A DNA stretch of 64,000 nt, taken from positions 289,560-353,559 of the forward strand of contig JAENZP010000002.1 of assembly GCA_016841205.1 (NCBI GenBank). The letters are read 5' to 3'. The notes under the pieces are model-generated. The model searched no databases. It was not told the origin of the DNA and worked only from the letters and a program-made list of their open reading frames with translations. Positions within the stretch are counted from its first letter, which is position 1. Each line of letters starts with the position of its first letter. Position numbers and translations under genes: made by a program. This document shows, one piece after another, positions 44,766 through 54,264 of this stretch. Source of the stretch: Desulfoscipio geothermicus. GTDB lineage: Bacteria; Bacillota; Desulfotomaculia; Desulfotomaculales; Desulfallaceae.

Positions 44766-46223
44766 CTATTGATTCTCTCTTGGGGGTATTGGCTTACGCG
44801 CCGCTTCAGAAGCATCACTTGTTGAATACCTTGTTTCTACGTTACCGGCCAAATTATTTTTTTTATAGCCGTAAAAAGCATATACCAGTATACCTATTCC
44901 TACCCAAACAGCAAACCTAACCCATGTGACCGGTGGTAGGTTAAAGACAAGATATGCGGCAGATATTATGGTCAGAATCGGGATTAGGGGCATAAGCGGC
45001 AAGCGGAACGGGCGAGGCAGTTCCGGATGGGTTTTGCGCAGAATGATAGCTCCAAAGGATACGGCAATAAAGGCGGTTAAAGTACCTATATTAGCCAATT
45101 GCGCTACTAGGCCAATGGGCAAAAACGCCCCTATGGCGGCAACTAGTATACCAATAATAATGCTGTCCCACACAGGTGTCTTCAGTCTTGGATGCAGCCA
45201 GTCGAATATAGGGGGTAACAAATTATCTCTAGCCATGGCAAAAAATATTCTACTTTGACCGTACATAGAAACCAGAAGCACACTGGTTAAACCGGCAAGG
45301 GCACCTACTGAAACGACTGCGGAAGCCCACGGTATTCCTACCCTTAGCAGGGCCGTTGCAACCGGTGACGCAGTATTTAGAGCAGTGTAATTTACCATAG
45401 CGGTAAGTATGCCGGCAACAACTACATACAAAGTGGTTGATATGATCAAGGTTAAGATAATGCCGCGTGGTAAATCTTTTTGTGGATTTTTTACTTCTTC
45501 TGAAGCGGTAGCCACAGCGTCAAACCCGATATACGCAAAAAAAACTATAGCCGCACCATGGAAAACCCCTGCTATACCGTAAGGGAGCAAAGGTTTCCAA
45601 TTGGCAGGGTCGATATGCTGAATGCCCAGCGCGATGAAAAGTGCAATAGCTGCCAGCTTAATAACAACAATAATTTTATTAGCGGTGGCGCTGTGCTGTG
45701 TTCCGGTAATAATCAGGCCGGTGACCAGCAGAACAATAAGAACGGCAGGCAGATTAATTATGCCCCCGTCAAAAGGAGACGCCGTATAAGTTGCCGGCAA
45801 TGTTAAACCCAGGGAACGCAAAAGGTCCATAACGTAGGAACTCCACCCAATGGAAACTGCCCCCGCGGCTACGAGATATTCCAAGATTAAATTCCATCCT
45901 ACCAGCCATGCAACCACTTCGCCCATAGAAATATATGAAAATGTATAAGCGCTGCCGGCAGACGGAATTGCCGCGGCCAGCTCAGCATAAACCATAGCGG
46001 CCAACCCGGCGGCAATGCCTGAAATAATAAAAGAAAAAACGACCCCGGGGCCCGCATAGTTTGCCGCTGCCACTCCGGTGAGAACGAAAATGCCGGTGCC
46101 TATGACTGCACCCACACCTAGTGCTACAAGATCTGCGGTTCCCAGTGTCCGTACCAGCCCGCGTTTGTTTTCCTTTCTTTCCGCCAGTAATTTTCCAACC
46201 GACTTCTTGCGCCATAAATCCAT
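44766..46223 (-). CDS. APC-family amino-acid permease
   Basis: 485 residues with about 12 membrane segments. N-terminal region ADLVALGVGAVIGTGIFVLTG (about residues 30-50) is the conserved first-helix motif of the APC family (G-x-x-IGTGIF). FFAYIGFDAVATASEEVKNPQKDLPRGI is the other hallmark. It resembles YfnA/cationic amino-acid transporter-type proteins. It would import or exchange amino acids; the specificity is open. Start at ATG. A short ORF overlaps its 5' end. Confidence 0.9.
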   Translation of the reverse strand: MDLWRKKSVGKLLAERKENKRGLVRTLGTADLVALGVGAVIGTGIFVLTGVAAANYAGPGVVFSFIISGIAAGLAAMVYAELAAAIPSAGSAYTFSYISMGEVVAWLVGWNLILEYLVAAGAVSIGWSSYVMDLLRSLGLTLPATYTASPFDGGIINLPAVLIVLLVTGLIITGTQHSATANKIIVVIKLAAIALFIALGIQHIDPANWKPLLPYGIAGVFHGAAIVFFAYIGFDAVATASEEVKNPQKDLPRGIILTLIISTTLYVVVAGILTAMVNYTALNTASPVATALLRVGIPWASAVVSVGALAGLTSVLLVSMYGQSRIFFAMARDNLLPPIFDWLHPRLKTPVWDSIIIGILVAAIGAFLPIGLVAQLANIGTLTAFIAVSFGAIILRKTHPELPRPFRLPLMPLIPILTIISAAYLVFNLPPVTWVRFAVWVGIGILVYAFYGYKKNNLAGNVETRYSTSDASEAARKPIPPRENQ

Positions 46224-46459
46224 ACTAAAACCACTCCCAGCTTAATTTTCACATGACATTGTTTCTTCCGTTTATTAATGTTATTTCGCCAGAAAGCATT
46301 TTTATCCCATACTGTTTGAACTATAACTCCAGTTATAGCCCCTGCTCCAATTTCCAAAACTTTTTCTCCAACAATCACCCATGTAAATGCATCCGCAGGT
46401 GGAACGGTAATATTTAGTAGTAGTATCATAGTACAAAGCATAACCTTAGCCCAAAGCAA
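46124..46459 (-). CDS. Possible small secreted or membrane protein overlapping the permease start
   Basis: About 111 residues from a TTG at 46459 with TAGGAG close upstream. The start, WAKVMLCTMILLLNITVPPADA, looks like a signal peptide with an ADA cleavage-type end, then FTWVIVGEKVLEIGAGAITGV. The last 100 bases overlap the permease gene in another frame, so the C-terminal end may be noise. It was not recognised. Weak support. Confidence 0.25.
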   Translation of the reverse strand: MLWAKVMLCTMILLLNITVPPADAFTWVIVGEKVLEIGAGAITGVIVQTVWDKNAFWRNNINKRKKQCHVKIKLGVVLVWIYGARSRLENYWRKERKTNAGWYGHWEPQIL

Positions 46460-46499
46460 TAATCTCCTACAATCAATATCAATATGCAATTTAAACAGA

Positions 46500-46868
46500 A
46501 AATGCCTTTATCAAAACCTATGAAAAACTTAATAATATCTATGTAAACGTAGCCGTGCAACAGCTCTTGCGTGGCCAGGATGAAGCTGCCGGGATAGAAA
46601 TTCCGATTTGACGCTTACTCCAGCCCTACCCCTTACCGCAGGCCAGTCTGCGGTACTATTGGAAGATTATACGCGGGCTAAGGATTTCCTGACTCGCGCC
46701 TGCCAAACAGAAAATCAAAATGCTGAAGCTGTGGTAAAGCTTCAGCTGGGAATAGCCCTGCAAAAGTCCGGTGATTTAAGGGGATCAGCATTACAGGAAA
46801 GCGCCTGCCGGGCTAATCCTAAAGCAGAGAGAGAATACGCCATAATTAAAGAACTGGTGGAATTGTAA
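46500..46868 (+). pseudogene. Remnant of a TPR-like protein
   Basis: Plus strand: AFIKTYEKLNNIYVNVAVQQ...DEAAGIEIPI ends in a stop at about 46608, and the next frame continues with AVLLEDYTRAKDFLTRACQTENQNAEAV (TPR-like), to a stop at 46868. Together they look like the C-terminal end of a tetratricopeptide-type protein with a frameshift and no start. No ribosome binding site is at the head. Confidence 0.4.
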
Positions 46869-47230
46869 AAGAGTAAAATAAATAATTAAATGTAAAATAT
46901 ACCACAAAAACGTCACAGGTATTTGTTACCATGCATATACTATAAGCAAATATATTCCTCATTAGCCTATTAATGATATTACAATGTAAATTTAGAAGTG
47001 TGCTGATTAAATTAAAATAATCCTACCAGGGCGGCTTAAATGGCCCCCCGGTTAGAAGAAAATGTTTAATGCAGATGCATTTCGACACGTTGGAAGTATG
47101 AACTGGGAATATAGATTACTGGGGTAATCCTGTGACGGGTGAGTTATTGAAACTATTATATACAGGTCACCCCGGAATAAGGAGGAGATATAATTACCAA
47201 GCAATTTTATTGAGAAAGGAAGGATTACTA
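46869..47230. other. Intergenic
   Basis: AT-rich. A ribosome-binding-like AAGGAGGAG at about 47179 and another before the 37-residue ORF are the only signals. Confidence 0.4.
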
Positions 47231-47344
47231 ATGAATTATTTAAGAACCCTTAAACGACTAAATTTTCTGGTCAGGCAAATTAAGTCAACTTTTGGACTTA
47301 TAGATTTGTTAAAACAACATCTGCCTAAGTTACGAAGTAGATAA
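47231..47344 (+). CDS. Possible 37-residue basic peptide
   Basis: ATG at 47231 follows AAAGGAAGG at a good distance. MNYLRTLKRLNFLVRQIKST... is 37 residues, strongly basic (Lys and Arg about 24 percent), and could form an amphipathic helix. No known family. Real gene or chance is open. Confidence 0.4.
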   Translation: MNYLRTLKRLNFLVRQIKSTFGLIDLLKQHLPKLRSR

Positions 47345-47615
47345 GTGTTAAGATTAAGAACACAAGGTATGTAACTGACCATTTAAGCTCATTAATAGTT
47401 CGGCGAAAGCTGGCCTTCATATTGATGCCAATCCCCATAGGTGGTAGGTTAGGTATGACATTTGTGACTGTCAAGTACTAATGTACAAATTTTATTAAAT
47501 AACATCCAATTGTTACCAAAAATGGTTTTTCGGTGTTTAATCCTAAGACTATCATCGCTATAACCTCACTACCCCCATGTGGCACCTTGTTTCACACCAT
47601 CAAATTCAGCAAGCC

Positions 47616-48806
47616 CTATTTTACTCCCCTTTTATTTTTTTTATCTAAATACATGTTTGCATCTGCTCTTCTATAGAGTTCATCTAAGTTTGTTTTTTCA
47701 TTCAACTCTAAAGAATATCCAATTGAAATACTAACCTTTAAATATTCTTTCTCAACAGTCTTATTATACTTGACCACCTCACCCAAAACTCTCTGCTTCA
47801 ACATTTCAGCTACTTCATAACTACATTCAGGTACTATTACAAGATACTCATCACCACCAACTCTGATAACAGTGTCTTTTTCCCCGAATGATTTCTTCAA
47901 AATATCACTTACAGCAATAATTAGCTTATCCCCCTCTAAGTGACCGAAAATATCATTAACATATTTTAGTCCATCGATATCAATAGAGAAAACAGCAACA
48001 TTTTGGGTTCTCTCAATATCATTTAGCATAGAATTCAGATAGGTTCTGTTTTTTAATCCAGTTAAAGTATCATGTGTACTTAATTTAAGCAGTTTCTCCT
48101 CTGCTTCCTTCCTCTGAGTAATATCACGGCTACCAAAAACAAAAACCTCCAAGATGTCACTACCATCATTGATTGGATTTGCAACTGTCTCGACCCAAAT
48201 ACAACTTCCATCTTTATGCAGGCAGCGATATTCCATACGTGTAGATTTTTTTGTTTTAACAGCTATATTAAATTCTTTTTTAACAAATTCTTTGTCATCC
48301 GGATGTACCAGATCAAGAAAGTTCATTTTTAGGACTTCATTCACGGTATATCCCAAGACGTGTCTAACTGAGGAACTGATATATTCAATCACTCCAGAAA
48401 GATTGACTCTGCTGATTATATCAAGCATGGATTCATTTAACTCCCTTAGCTCTTTTTCGCGAGAAATTAGTTTTTTTTGAAATTCCTCCTTCTTTAGAGA
48501 TAGTGTGCATACAACTCCTGCGATAACTAAAAACATGACGCTTCTAAATATGCTGGAAATGGAAAGCCATACTCCCGCATATGTGTTTATCAGGATATGA
48601 ATCATGCCTAATAATGCAGCTACCCAATAAGCCTTTTGGAAAAACCATATGCCACAAAGAATAATGGGAATATAAAAAAAATGGGTGTATATTACCTCAA
48701 TGCCATAATACATATTTACTACAATCGCTAATATAAGACACAAAATCAAACTACTAAATACAACAAGCACTTTAACAGTTTTATATTTGCTTTCTATTTC
48801 TCCCAA
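47616..48806 (-). CDS. Membrane PAS-GGDEF diguanylate cyclase
   Basis: 396 residues. Four or five membrane segments in about 12-105, a PAS domain with PAC (about 118-235; FLDLVHPDDKEFV, GSRDITQRKEAEEKL), then GGDEF domain from DTLTGLKNRTYLN (about 245). The active-site signature is RVGGDEYLVIVPE, with Tyr for the usual Phe, which is tolerated in the family. No I-site (RxxD) was obvious. It makes cyclic di-GMP from GTP at the membrane in response to an unknown cue. No EAL partner is close. Confidence 0.9.
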   Translation of the reverse strand: MGEIESKYKTVKVLVVFSSLILCLILAIVVNMYYGIEVIYTHFFYIPIILCGIWFFQKAYWVAALLGMIHILINTYAGVWLSISSIFRSVMFLVIAGVVCTLSLKKEEFQKKLISREKELRELNESMLDIISRVNLSGVIEYISSSVRHVLGYTVNEVLKMNFLDLVHPDDKEFVKKEFNIAVKTKKSTRMEYRCLHKDGSCIWVETVANPINDGSDILEVFVFGSRDITQRKEAEEKLLKLSTHDTLTGLKNRTYLNSMLNDIERTQNVAVFSIDIDGLKYVNDIFGHLEGDKLIIAVSDILKKSFGEKDTVIRVGGDEYLVIVPECSYEVAEMLKQRVLGEVVKYNKTVEKEYLKVSISIGYSLELNEKTNLDELYRRADANMYLDKKNKRGVK

Positions 48807-48949
48807 CTTAAAAACCCTCCTGGCAAGAGCTAAATAAAAAATTTAACAATTTGAGGATCATGTGTATTCCGCTTTATTCAGATAGTGATTCCGAAGGCAT
48901 CCGGACACTTGTCGGTTGGTTTAATTATTTTTAAAAATGATTATTTAAT

Positions 48950-49362
48950 TAGTTTTCCAAACAGTTCCCTGTATTGACCTAACGTCGGCATATACCATGG
49001 CCATTCGAAAATGGAAGTATTCGCTGTATGCTGATTGACTAATTACTTTTCTTACAACTTCGAAAGAATTTGAGCAGTTTCCATCTCCTGCAAAATTAAA
49101 GTGTATTACGCCGTTCGGTTTTAGCGCCTTTCGGCAATTCCACAAAAGCCTTTCATGATCTTTTACCCATTGTAAAGCGGCGTTGGAAAATATGAGATCA
49201 AACTCACTGCTTAAAATCCATTTCATTAATATCTAAATTCCGGAAGGATAGATTTGATCCTTCCTGTTCTTCTGCTGTTTAAAGCATACCGGCTGAGGCG
49301 TCAATTCCAAGAACGTTACCTTTTGGTACCAGAGCTGCCAGTAATCTTGTTAATACGCCTCA
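48950..49362 (-). pseudogene. Decayed copy of the methyltransferase at 43616-44395
   Basis: Fragments on the minus strand read VLGIDASAGML, then a stop, NLSFRNLDINEMDF, then SEFDLIFSNAALQWVKDH and CRKALKPNGVIHFNFAGDG, with shifts between. They match the intact methyltransferase piece by piece (MYMPTLGQY region included, near 48965). The start and the C-terminal third are missing. A duplication that has decayed. Confidence 0.7.
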
Positions 49363-49618
49363 CCACTATGACTATCTTTTGATTGGCCACCTTGGCTATA
49401 ACTTGGTCGTAAACCGAACATTCCTACATTTGCTTGGCAATAGTCTTCTTTTTCTCCCGTAATTTATTTTTTCACCTTTCTGTGTTGTAATAATTTTCAC
49501 ATAAAACGAATTTATCCTTTTTACAATAAAAATATTCTCCCTTTTGCGACATATCGCAAAAGGGAGACCATAGAAAACTTAGCAACGGCAGCATTTAATA
49601 CATACAAATAAAATTCCC
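49363..49618. other. Intergenic with operon terminator
   Basis: Carries the ABC-operon terminator at 49536-49567 and otherwise no gene. Confidence 0.5.
49536..49567 (-). terminator. Terminator of the ABC importer operon
   Basis: Perfect 14-base arms TCTCCCTTTTGCGA and TCGCAAAAGGGAGA with a 4-base loop; T-rich after it on the minus strand, about 50 bases past the last permease gene. Confidence 0.85.
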
Positions 49619-50434
49619 CTATTCTTTGACCGCCCCCATTGTAAGTCCTTTGATCAGGTATTTTTGAACCATAAATGTAAATAAACCAACCGGGACGATC
49701 ATAATGACGCCCATAGCCGCTATGGCTCCCCAATCAAGGGTTTTATCCGTCATAAAAGATGTGACACCCACAGGTAAAGTTTGCGTACTATAACCGGACA
49801 GTGTCATAGAAAATAAAAATTCATTCCACGAGATGATAAATGAAAATACCGAGGTGGCCACAATACCCGATGTCATTAATGGCAGGATGATCCGAATAAA
49901 TGCAGCAGACCTTGAGCATCCATCTATCATGGCTGCTTCCTCCAATTCTTTAGGTATCTCCAGAATAAAGTTCTGAAGCATCAATACAGCGATGGGCAGA
50001 ACAATACATACATGGACTAGAATAAGTGTCAAGTAATTGTTCAACATCGCTAATTTACTGGCTACCAAATAGATCGGCACCACGACAGCAACCCCGGGCA
50101 GCATCCTCAATAAAAACAAACCAAAGATAAATCTGCCGGCAGCCTTAGATTGAAAGCGGGCACAACCGTATGCCGCCGGTGCACTTACCAGCAAGACAAT
50201 CATAGTAGTCCCTAATGCCACAAACAGACTATTCGTCAGAAAAGCTCCGACATGGCTATCCGCCAAAACAGTTTGATAATGTTCTAAAGTTGGAACGAAA
50301 AGCCATTTAGGCGGAATGGAAAAAATATCGACTTCATATTTAAATGAAATCATCACCAGCCAAATGATCGGGAATACATAAAGGCTGCAAAAAAAGACAA
50401 GTAAAAGATTACGGACGAATTTCCACTGTATCAC
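49619..50434 (-). CDS. Sugar ABC transporter permease (MalG/UgpE type)
   Basis: 271 residues, six membrane segments. EAA loop: EEAAMIDGCSRSAAFIRIILPLM (about residues 180-202), the contact site for the ATPase. C-terminal GLTMGAVKE is typical of MalG-like proteins. It forms the channel with the MalF-type partner, whose stop is one base from this start. It is last in the operon. Substrate not identifiable from sequence. Confidence 0.9.
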   Translation of the reverse strand: MIQWKFVRNLLLVFFCSLYVFPIIWLVMISFKYEVDIFSIPPKWLFVPTLEHYQTVLADSHVGAFLTNSLFVALGTTMIVLLVSAPAAYGCARFQSKAAGRFIFGLFLLRMLPGVAVVVPIYLVASKLAMLNNYLTLILVHVCIVLPIAVLMLQNFILEIPKELEEAAMIDGCSRSAAFIRIILPLMTSGIVATSVFSFIISWNEFLFSMTLSGYSTQTLPVGVTSFMTDKTLDWGAIAAMGVIMIVPVGLFTFMVQKYLIKGLTMGAVKE

Positions 50435-50435
50435 A

Positions 50436-51326
50436 TTAAGCCACTCCTTTTCGGGAACTTATATTACTTAATAAACCGATGATCAGTGGAATCGCCACAA
50501 TTAGTGTCAGTAGCATTAACAGCATGCTCTGGCTAGCTGAAAGGCCAAATTTAAACAAACTGAAACCAGTTTTATAAGTATAAAGACTGATCACTTCCGT
50601 AACCCTGCCCGGTCCACCTTTGGTTAATACATAAATAATGTCAAATACGCGAAACGAATCCACAACCCTAAAAATGGCCCCAAGAAACAAGGTGCCGCTC
50701 AAATATGGCAGTGTAACGAAACGAAAACTTTGCCATCCATCTGCTCCGTCTATTTCGGCAGCTTGATATACGTCACCGGGAATTACCTGAAGGCCGGCCA
50801 GGACAAGTAAGATAATAAACGGTGTGTTTTGCCAAATGTCCACCAAAGCCACTGAAAACATTGCCAACTGCGGATTACCTAACCAAACCTGAGGGGATAT
50901 GCCCACTAATGACAATATCCAGTTCAAGATCCCAAACTGGTTATTATAAATAATTTTCCAAAGGATTGTGACCACAACGGGAGTAATCATCATTGGCAGA
51001 ATGAAAAGCACCCGAAGAATGCGCCGGCCTTTGATATCATTATTTAATAAGATGGCAATTAAAGTACCCAACAGAAGCTCCGTTGGAACAACCATCAAAA
51101 CAAACATCAGGGAGCGGCCAATAGCCGACCAATAATATACATCCCCTAAGGTTTCCCGATAATTCTGCCAGCCGATAAAAAACATTTTATTACCAGTCGC
51201 TAAATCCCATTGGAAGAAGCTTACATAAAGTGCGTTAAGCACGGGATACAGAACCACTACGGCCAGTATCAGAATAGCCGGCAGCAAATATAAAATAGGT
51301 TTTTGGAGGTTAGCAGATTTTTTCAT
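50436..51326 (-). CDS. Sugar ABC transporter permease (MalF/UgpA type)
   Basis: 296 residues with six membrane segments. EAA-type loop YQAAEIDGADGWQSFRFVTLPYL (about 187-209). It pairs with the MalG-type permease in the membrane. It lies 131 bases downstream of the binding-protein gene in transcription order, within the same operon. Family CUT1. Confidence 0.9.
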   Translation of the reverse strand: MKKSANLQKPILYLLPAILILAVVVLYPVLNALYVSFFQWDLATGNKMFFIGWQNYRETLGDVYYWSAIGRSLMFVLMVVPTELLLGTLIAILLNNDIKGRRILRVLFILPMMITPVVVTILWKIIYNNQFGILNWILSLVGISPQVWLGNPQLAMFSVALVDIWQNTPFIILLVLAGLQVIPGDVYQAAEIDGADGWQSFRFVTLPYLSGTLFLGAIFRVVDSFRVFDIIYVLTKGGPGRVTEVISLYTYKTGFSLFKFGLSASQSMLLMLLTLIVAIPLIIGLLSNISSRKGVA

Positions 51327-51457
51327 TCTGTCACCTATATCAATGCATAATATTATGATGTCTAAATTATAGAGATGGGAATACTTTATTGTACTCCCAT
51401 CTCACATCGTGCTATCTGTATTTTTTAATTAACTGCAAAGAGAACATTCGGCCTGGA

Positions 51458-52816
51458 TTATTTTTTATAATATCCATGGTCTGTCATCAGTTTTTCTGTC
51501 CGGCTGTTTAGATCTTTAGCCGCATCTTCCGGGGCTTTAACACCGGATACGGCATCATTGGCTTCCTCAACCATGTATCCAATGATCTCTTCCGATTCCG
51601 GAAGTTTGGAAAACGGTTTGGCAACGGCTAAATTTTCCCCAATGGTAGGGAACCAAGGATATTTTTTAACCAATTCAAGGTTATTAAGTGTTGACACTCT
51701 TGCGGGAGTACCTCCTGCCAAGGCATATTTAACTTGGGTATCCGGATGGGTTAACCAAGAAATAAACAGATAGGTTGCTTCCGGATGTTTCGAATAGCGG
51801 CTGATCCCCATGGCCCAACCACCGAGCAGGGAACTGTTATTGGGTGAAAGTGAAAAACCAACGTCATTGTAAACTTTTGACTTTGTTGGATCTACACTTG
51901 CACTAGCTCCGCCCGGCCAAACCAAACCCATGGCTACCTGCCCCTGGCTGAAAGCGTTAATCATTTCGGGATGATCCCACGTGTTGCAATCAGGGGGTGC
52001 AATGGCCTTAAGATCTTTGGCCATCAGCGACAGCGCTTGTTGTCCGGCCGGCGAATCAAACTGTGGCTTCATATTTTGATCAAAGTATCCAACAGTTCCG
52101 CCAAAAGCATAGTAAAGGTTGGTGAAAGTTCCTGCCGCCTGAGCACTTCTGCCGCCCATGAGGCCAAAGCCATACTGGTCAATGCGACCATCACCGTTGG
52201 TATCGATGGTCAGCTTCTTGCCCAAGGCTGTCACTTCATCCCAAGTTTTAGGCGGCTCTTTGATCCCGGCTGTTTCAAACATTTTTTTATTGTAAACTAA
52301 AAGCTCTACGTCAGCAATAATTGGTAAACCAATGAGTTTCCCATTATACTTTCCATATGTATCGAGAGCCGCAGGGACATAGTCATCTAAAACTAAGTCA
52401 GGGAATCCCGGTTTTTGGGCCAGTTCATCCAGTGGTAAAACTGCGTCCAGGGATCCGATAAACTCGCCATACCACTGATAAGGCATTTTAAAACCGTCAA
52501 TATCGCCTTTTTTTGAGGCAAATTCAAGAGCCAGTTTTTCATGGGTTGCCATATAGTCCAAATTAAGAGAATTTACTTTAATCCCGGTTTGCTTTTCAAA
52601 TTCAGGGATTAGTTTTTCAATTACCGATGTTGAGATAATATTAATAGTTGTTCCTTTATATGTTTGCGGCAAGATACCCTCTGCTACATTTATCTTTTCA
52701 CTGTTACCGGCGGAAGGGGCCTGTGTTTCCGTTTTGCCGCCACAACCAAATAGGAGGAAAGCCGATAAAGATAAGACCAATATTAACAATAAACTCAATT
52801 TAAATCTCTTTGACAT
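51458..52816 (-). CDS. Extracellular sugar-binding lipoprotein
   Basis: 452 residues. Signal with lipobox LSAFLLFGCGG (Cys25 approx.), so it is a membrane-anchored lipoprotein. The mature part shows solute-binding family 1 features: LIPEFEKQTGIKVN, PPKTWDEVTALGKKL, a calcium-like DTNGDGRIDQYGFG loop, and MGLVWPGGASASVDP. It captures a sugar or a polyol outside the cell for the two permeases. It stands second in the operon, 23 bases after the ATPase stop. Confidence 0.9.
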   Translation of the reverse strand: MSKRFKLSLLLILVLSLSAFLLFGCGGKTETQAPSAGNSEKINVAEGILPQTYKGTTINIISTSVIEKLIPEFEKQTGIKVNSLNLDYMATHEKLALEFASKKGDIDGFKMPYQWYGEFIGSLDAVLPLDELAQKPGFPDLVLDDYVPAALDTYGKYNGKLIGLPIIADVELLVYNKKMFETAGIKEPPKTWDEVTALGKKLTIDTNGDGRIDQYGFGLMGGRSAQAAGTFTNLYYAFGGTVGYFDQNMKPQFDSPAGQQALSLMAKDLKAIAPPDCNTWDHPEMINAFSQGQVAMGLVWPGGASASVDPTKSKVYNDVGFSLSPNNSSLLGGWAMGISRYSKHPEATYLFISWLTHPDTQVKYALAGGTPARVSTLNNLELVKKYPWFPTIGENLAVAKPFSKLPESEEIIGYMVEEANDAVSGVKAPEDAAKDLNSRTEKLMTDHGYYKK

Positions 52817-52839
52817 TTATTACACCTCTTCTATTTTAT

Positions 52840-53910
52840 TTAAACAACTGCCGCAGTGCCGACTAATTGCTCGGGCCTATCTTGTCCCATGCGCAAACCG
52901 GATTCCATGTTAAAAAAATGAATATCGGTCGTCCCGAAGAGTAAATTATAACGTTTTTCTTCTTTAATCGGCTGACTAGTATCAGTTTTGACAACCATTT
53001 GCCCAAAATTCGTTTGTAAATAAATCAGTTTTTCTGCTCCTGTGTACTCGATAACTTCAACCGTCCCTTCGATAATATAATCCCCCTTCTCCGATCTTAT
53101 TTCGGTATCGATAGTACTCTCTCTTTTCTCAATCAGCGCAATATATTCCGGTCTTATTCCCAGCACCACGCCCGGACTCCAGGACAGAAAATTCATTGGT
53201 GGCACCCCAACAAATCCCGCAACAAACATATTTGCCGGATTATTATATATTTCTTCCGGTGTACCAATCTGCTGGATTTTGCCATCCTTCATCACGACAA
53301 TCCGGTCACCCATGGTCATTGCTTCAATTTGATCATGAGTTACATAAATCATTGTCGCCCTTAATTTCCGGTGCAATTTGATAATTTCGGCCCGCATTTG
53401 CACCCGCAATTTTGCATCCAGATTTGATAATGGCTCATCCAGCAAGAAGACTTGAGCATTTCGGACAATGGCCCTGCCCAAAGCAACCCTCTGCCGCTGC
53501 CCACCGGACAACTGTTTTGGTTTGCGATCCAAAAGATTAGATATCTCTAAAATATTTGCAGCTTCCCGAACCCGATGATCAATTTCTTCTTTGGCAACCT
53601 TACGCATTTTAAGACCAAAGGCCATGTTATCATAAACATTCATATGCGGGTACAAAGCATAATTTTGAAATACCATGGCGATATCTCTGTCTTTGGGTGA
53701 TAATTCGGTTACTGTTCGGTTGCCAATCACTGTAGTTCCCCTGGTAGACGTCTCCAAACCGGCAATAATCCTGAGAAGAGTTGATTTACCACAGCCAGAA
53801 GGACCAACCAATACTAAAAATTCATGATCGTTGACAGTCAGATTCAATTGATCTAAAACCTTATTTGAGCCAAAAAATTTTGTTATCGTTTTTAAAATCA
53901 CTTTAGCCAT
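52840..53910 (-). CDS. Sugar ABC transporter ATP-binding protein (MsmK/UgpC type)
   Basis: 356 residues. Walker [10 protein letters not shown] (about 38-46), Q loop [14 protein letters not shown], signature [17 protein letters not shown], Walker [17 protein letters not shown], and a C-terminal TOBE-like regulatory domain. First gene of the operon, in the order ATPase, binding protein, two permeases. The TOBE-containing form is typical of carbohydrate and glycerol-phosphate importers. No catabolic gene is beside it, so the substrate is unknown. Confidence 0.92.
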   Translation of the reverse strand: MAKVILKTITKFFGSNKVLDQLNLTVNDHEFLVLVGPSGCGKSTLLRIIAGLETSTRGTTVIGNRTVTELSPKDRDIAMVFQNYALYPHMNVYDNMAFGLKMRKVAKEEIDHRVREAANILEISNLLDRKPKQLSGGQRQRVALGRAIVRNAQVFLLDEPLSNLDAKLRVQMRAEIIKLHRKLRATMIYVTHDQIEAMTMGDRIVVMKDGKIQQIGTPEEIYNNPANMFVAGFVGVPPMNFLSWSPGVVLGIRPEYIALIEKRESTIDTEIRSEKGDYIIEGTVEVIEYTGAEKLIYLQTNFGQMVVKTDTSQPIKEEKRYNLLFGTTDIHFFNMESGLRMGQDRPEQLVGTAAVV

Positions 53911-54264
53911 ATCATCACCATCTAACTATAATCTTCATTTCAGAAATTTGATTTTTCTTAATAATTATCAATAATAATTCTTTATTTGTCTAATAGATTA
54001 TTTATATCTTGTCTTCGGCTTTTATAAACTTTATCTATCTCTCAACAATAATTTTGCAATTACGGATGCCAGCAACATTGCGGACAAAAGTGCGGAAGAA
54101 CCACTTTTATGCTAGCACTACTAATTGCCCTCCTTAAAAAAATCTGATATGATTTTTTTATTTAAAATCCGAATATTACATTAGCGTTCCATACCTTGAA
54201 TGTGTTTTATGCTCCCTCAGGCTAATTTTTTGAGGGAACTTTTTATTAAGGGAGGCATTAAAAA
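53911..54264. other. Intergenic between divergent operons
   Basis: AT-rich; contains the metH leader hairpin (54211-54244). No gene is supported. Confidence 0.5.
54211..54244 (+). promoter_or_regulatory. Terminator-like hairpin in the metH leader
   Basis: Arms GCTCCCTCA and TGAGGGAaC (one mismatch), loop of 11 bases, then five T's, ending only about 5 bases before the AAGGGAGGC ribosome binding site. It looks like an attenuator or riboswitch expression platform. No S-box, cobalamin or T-box consensus was recognised upstream. Confidence 0.5.
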
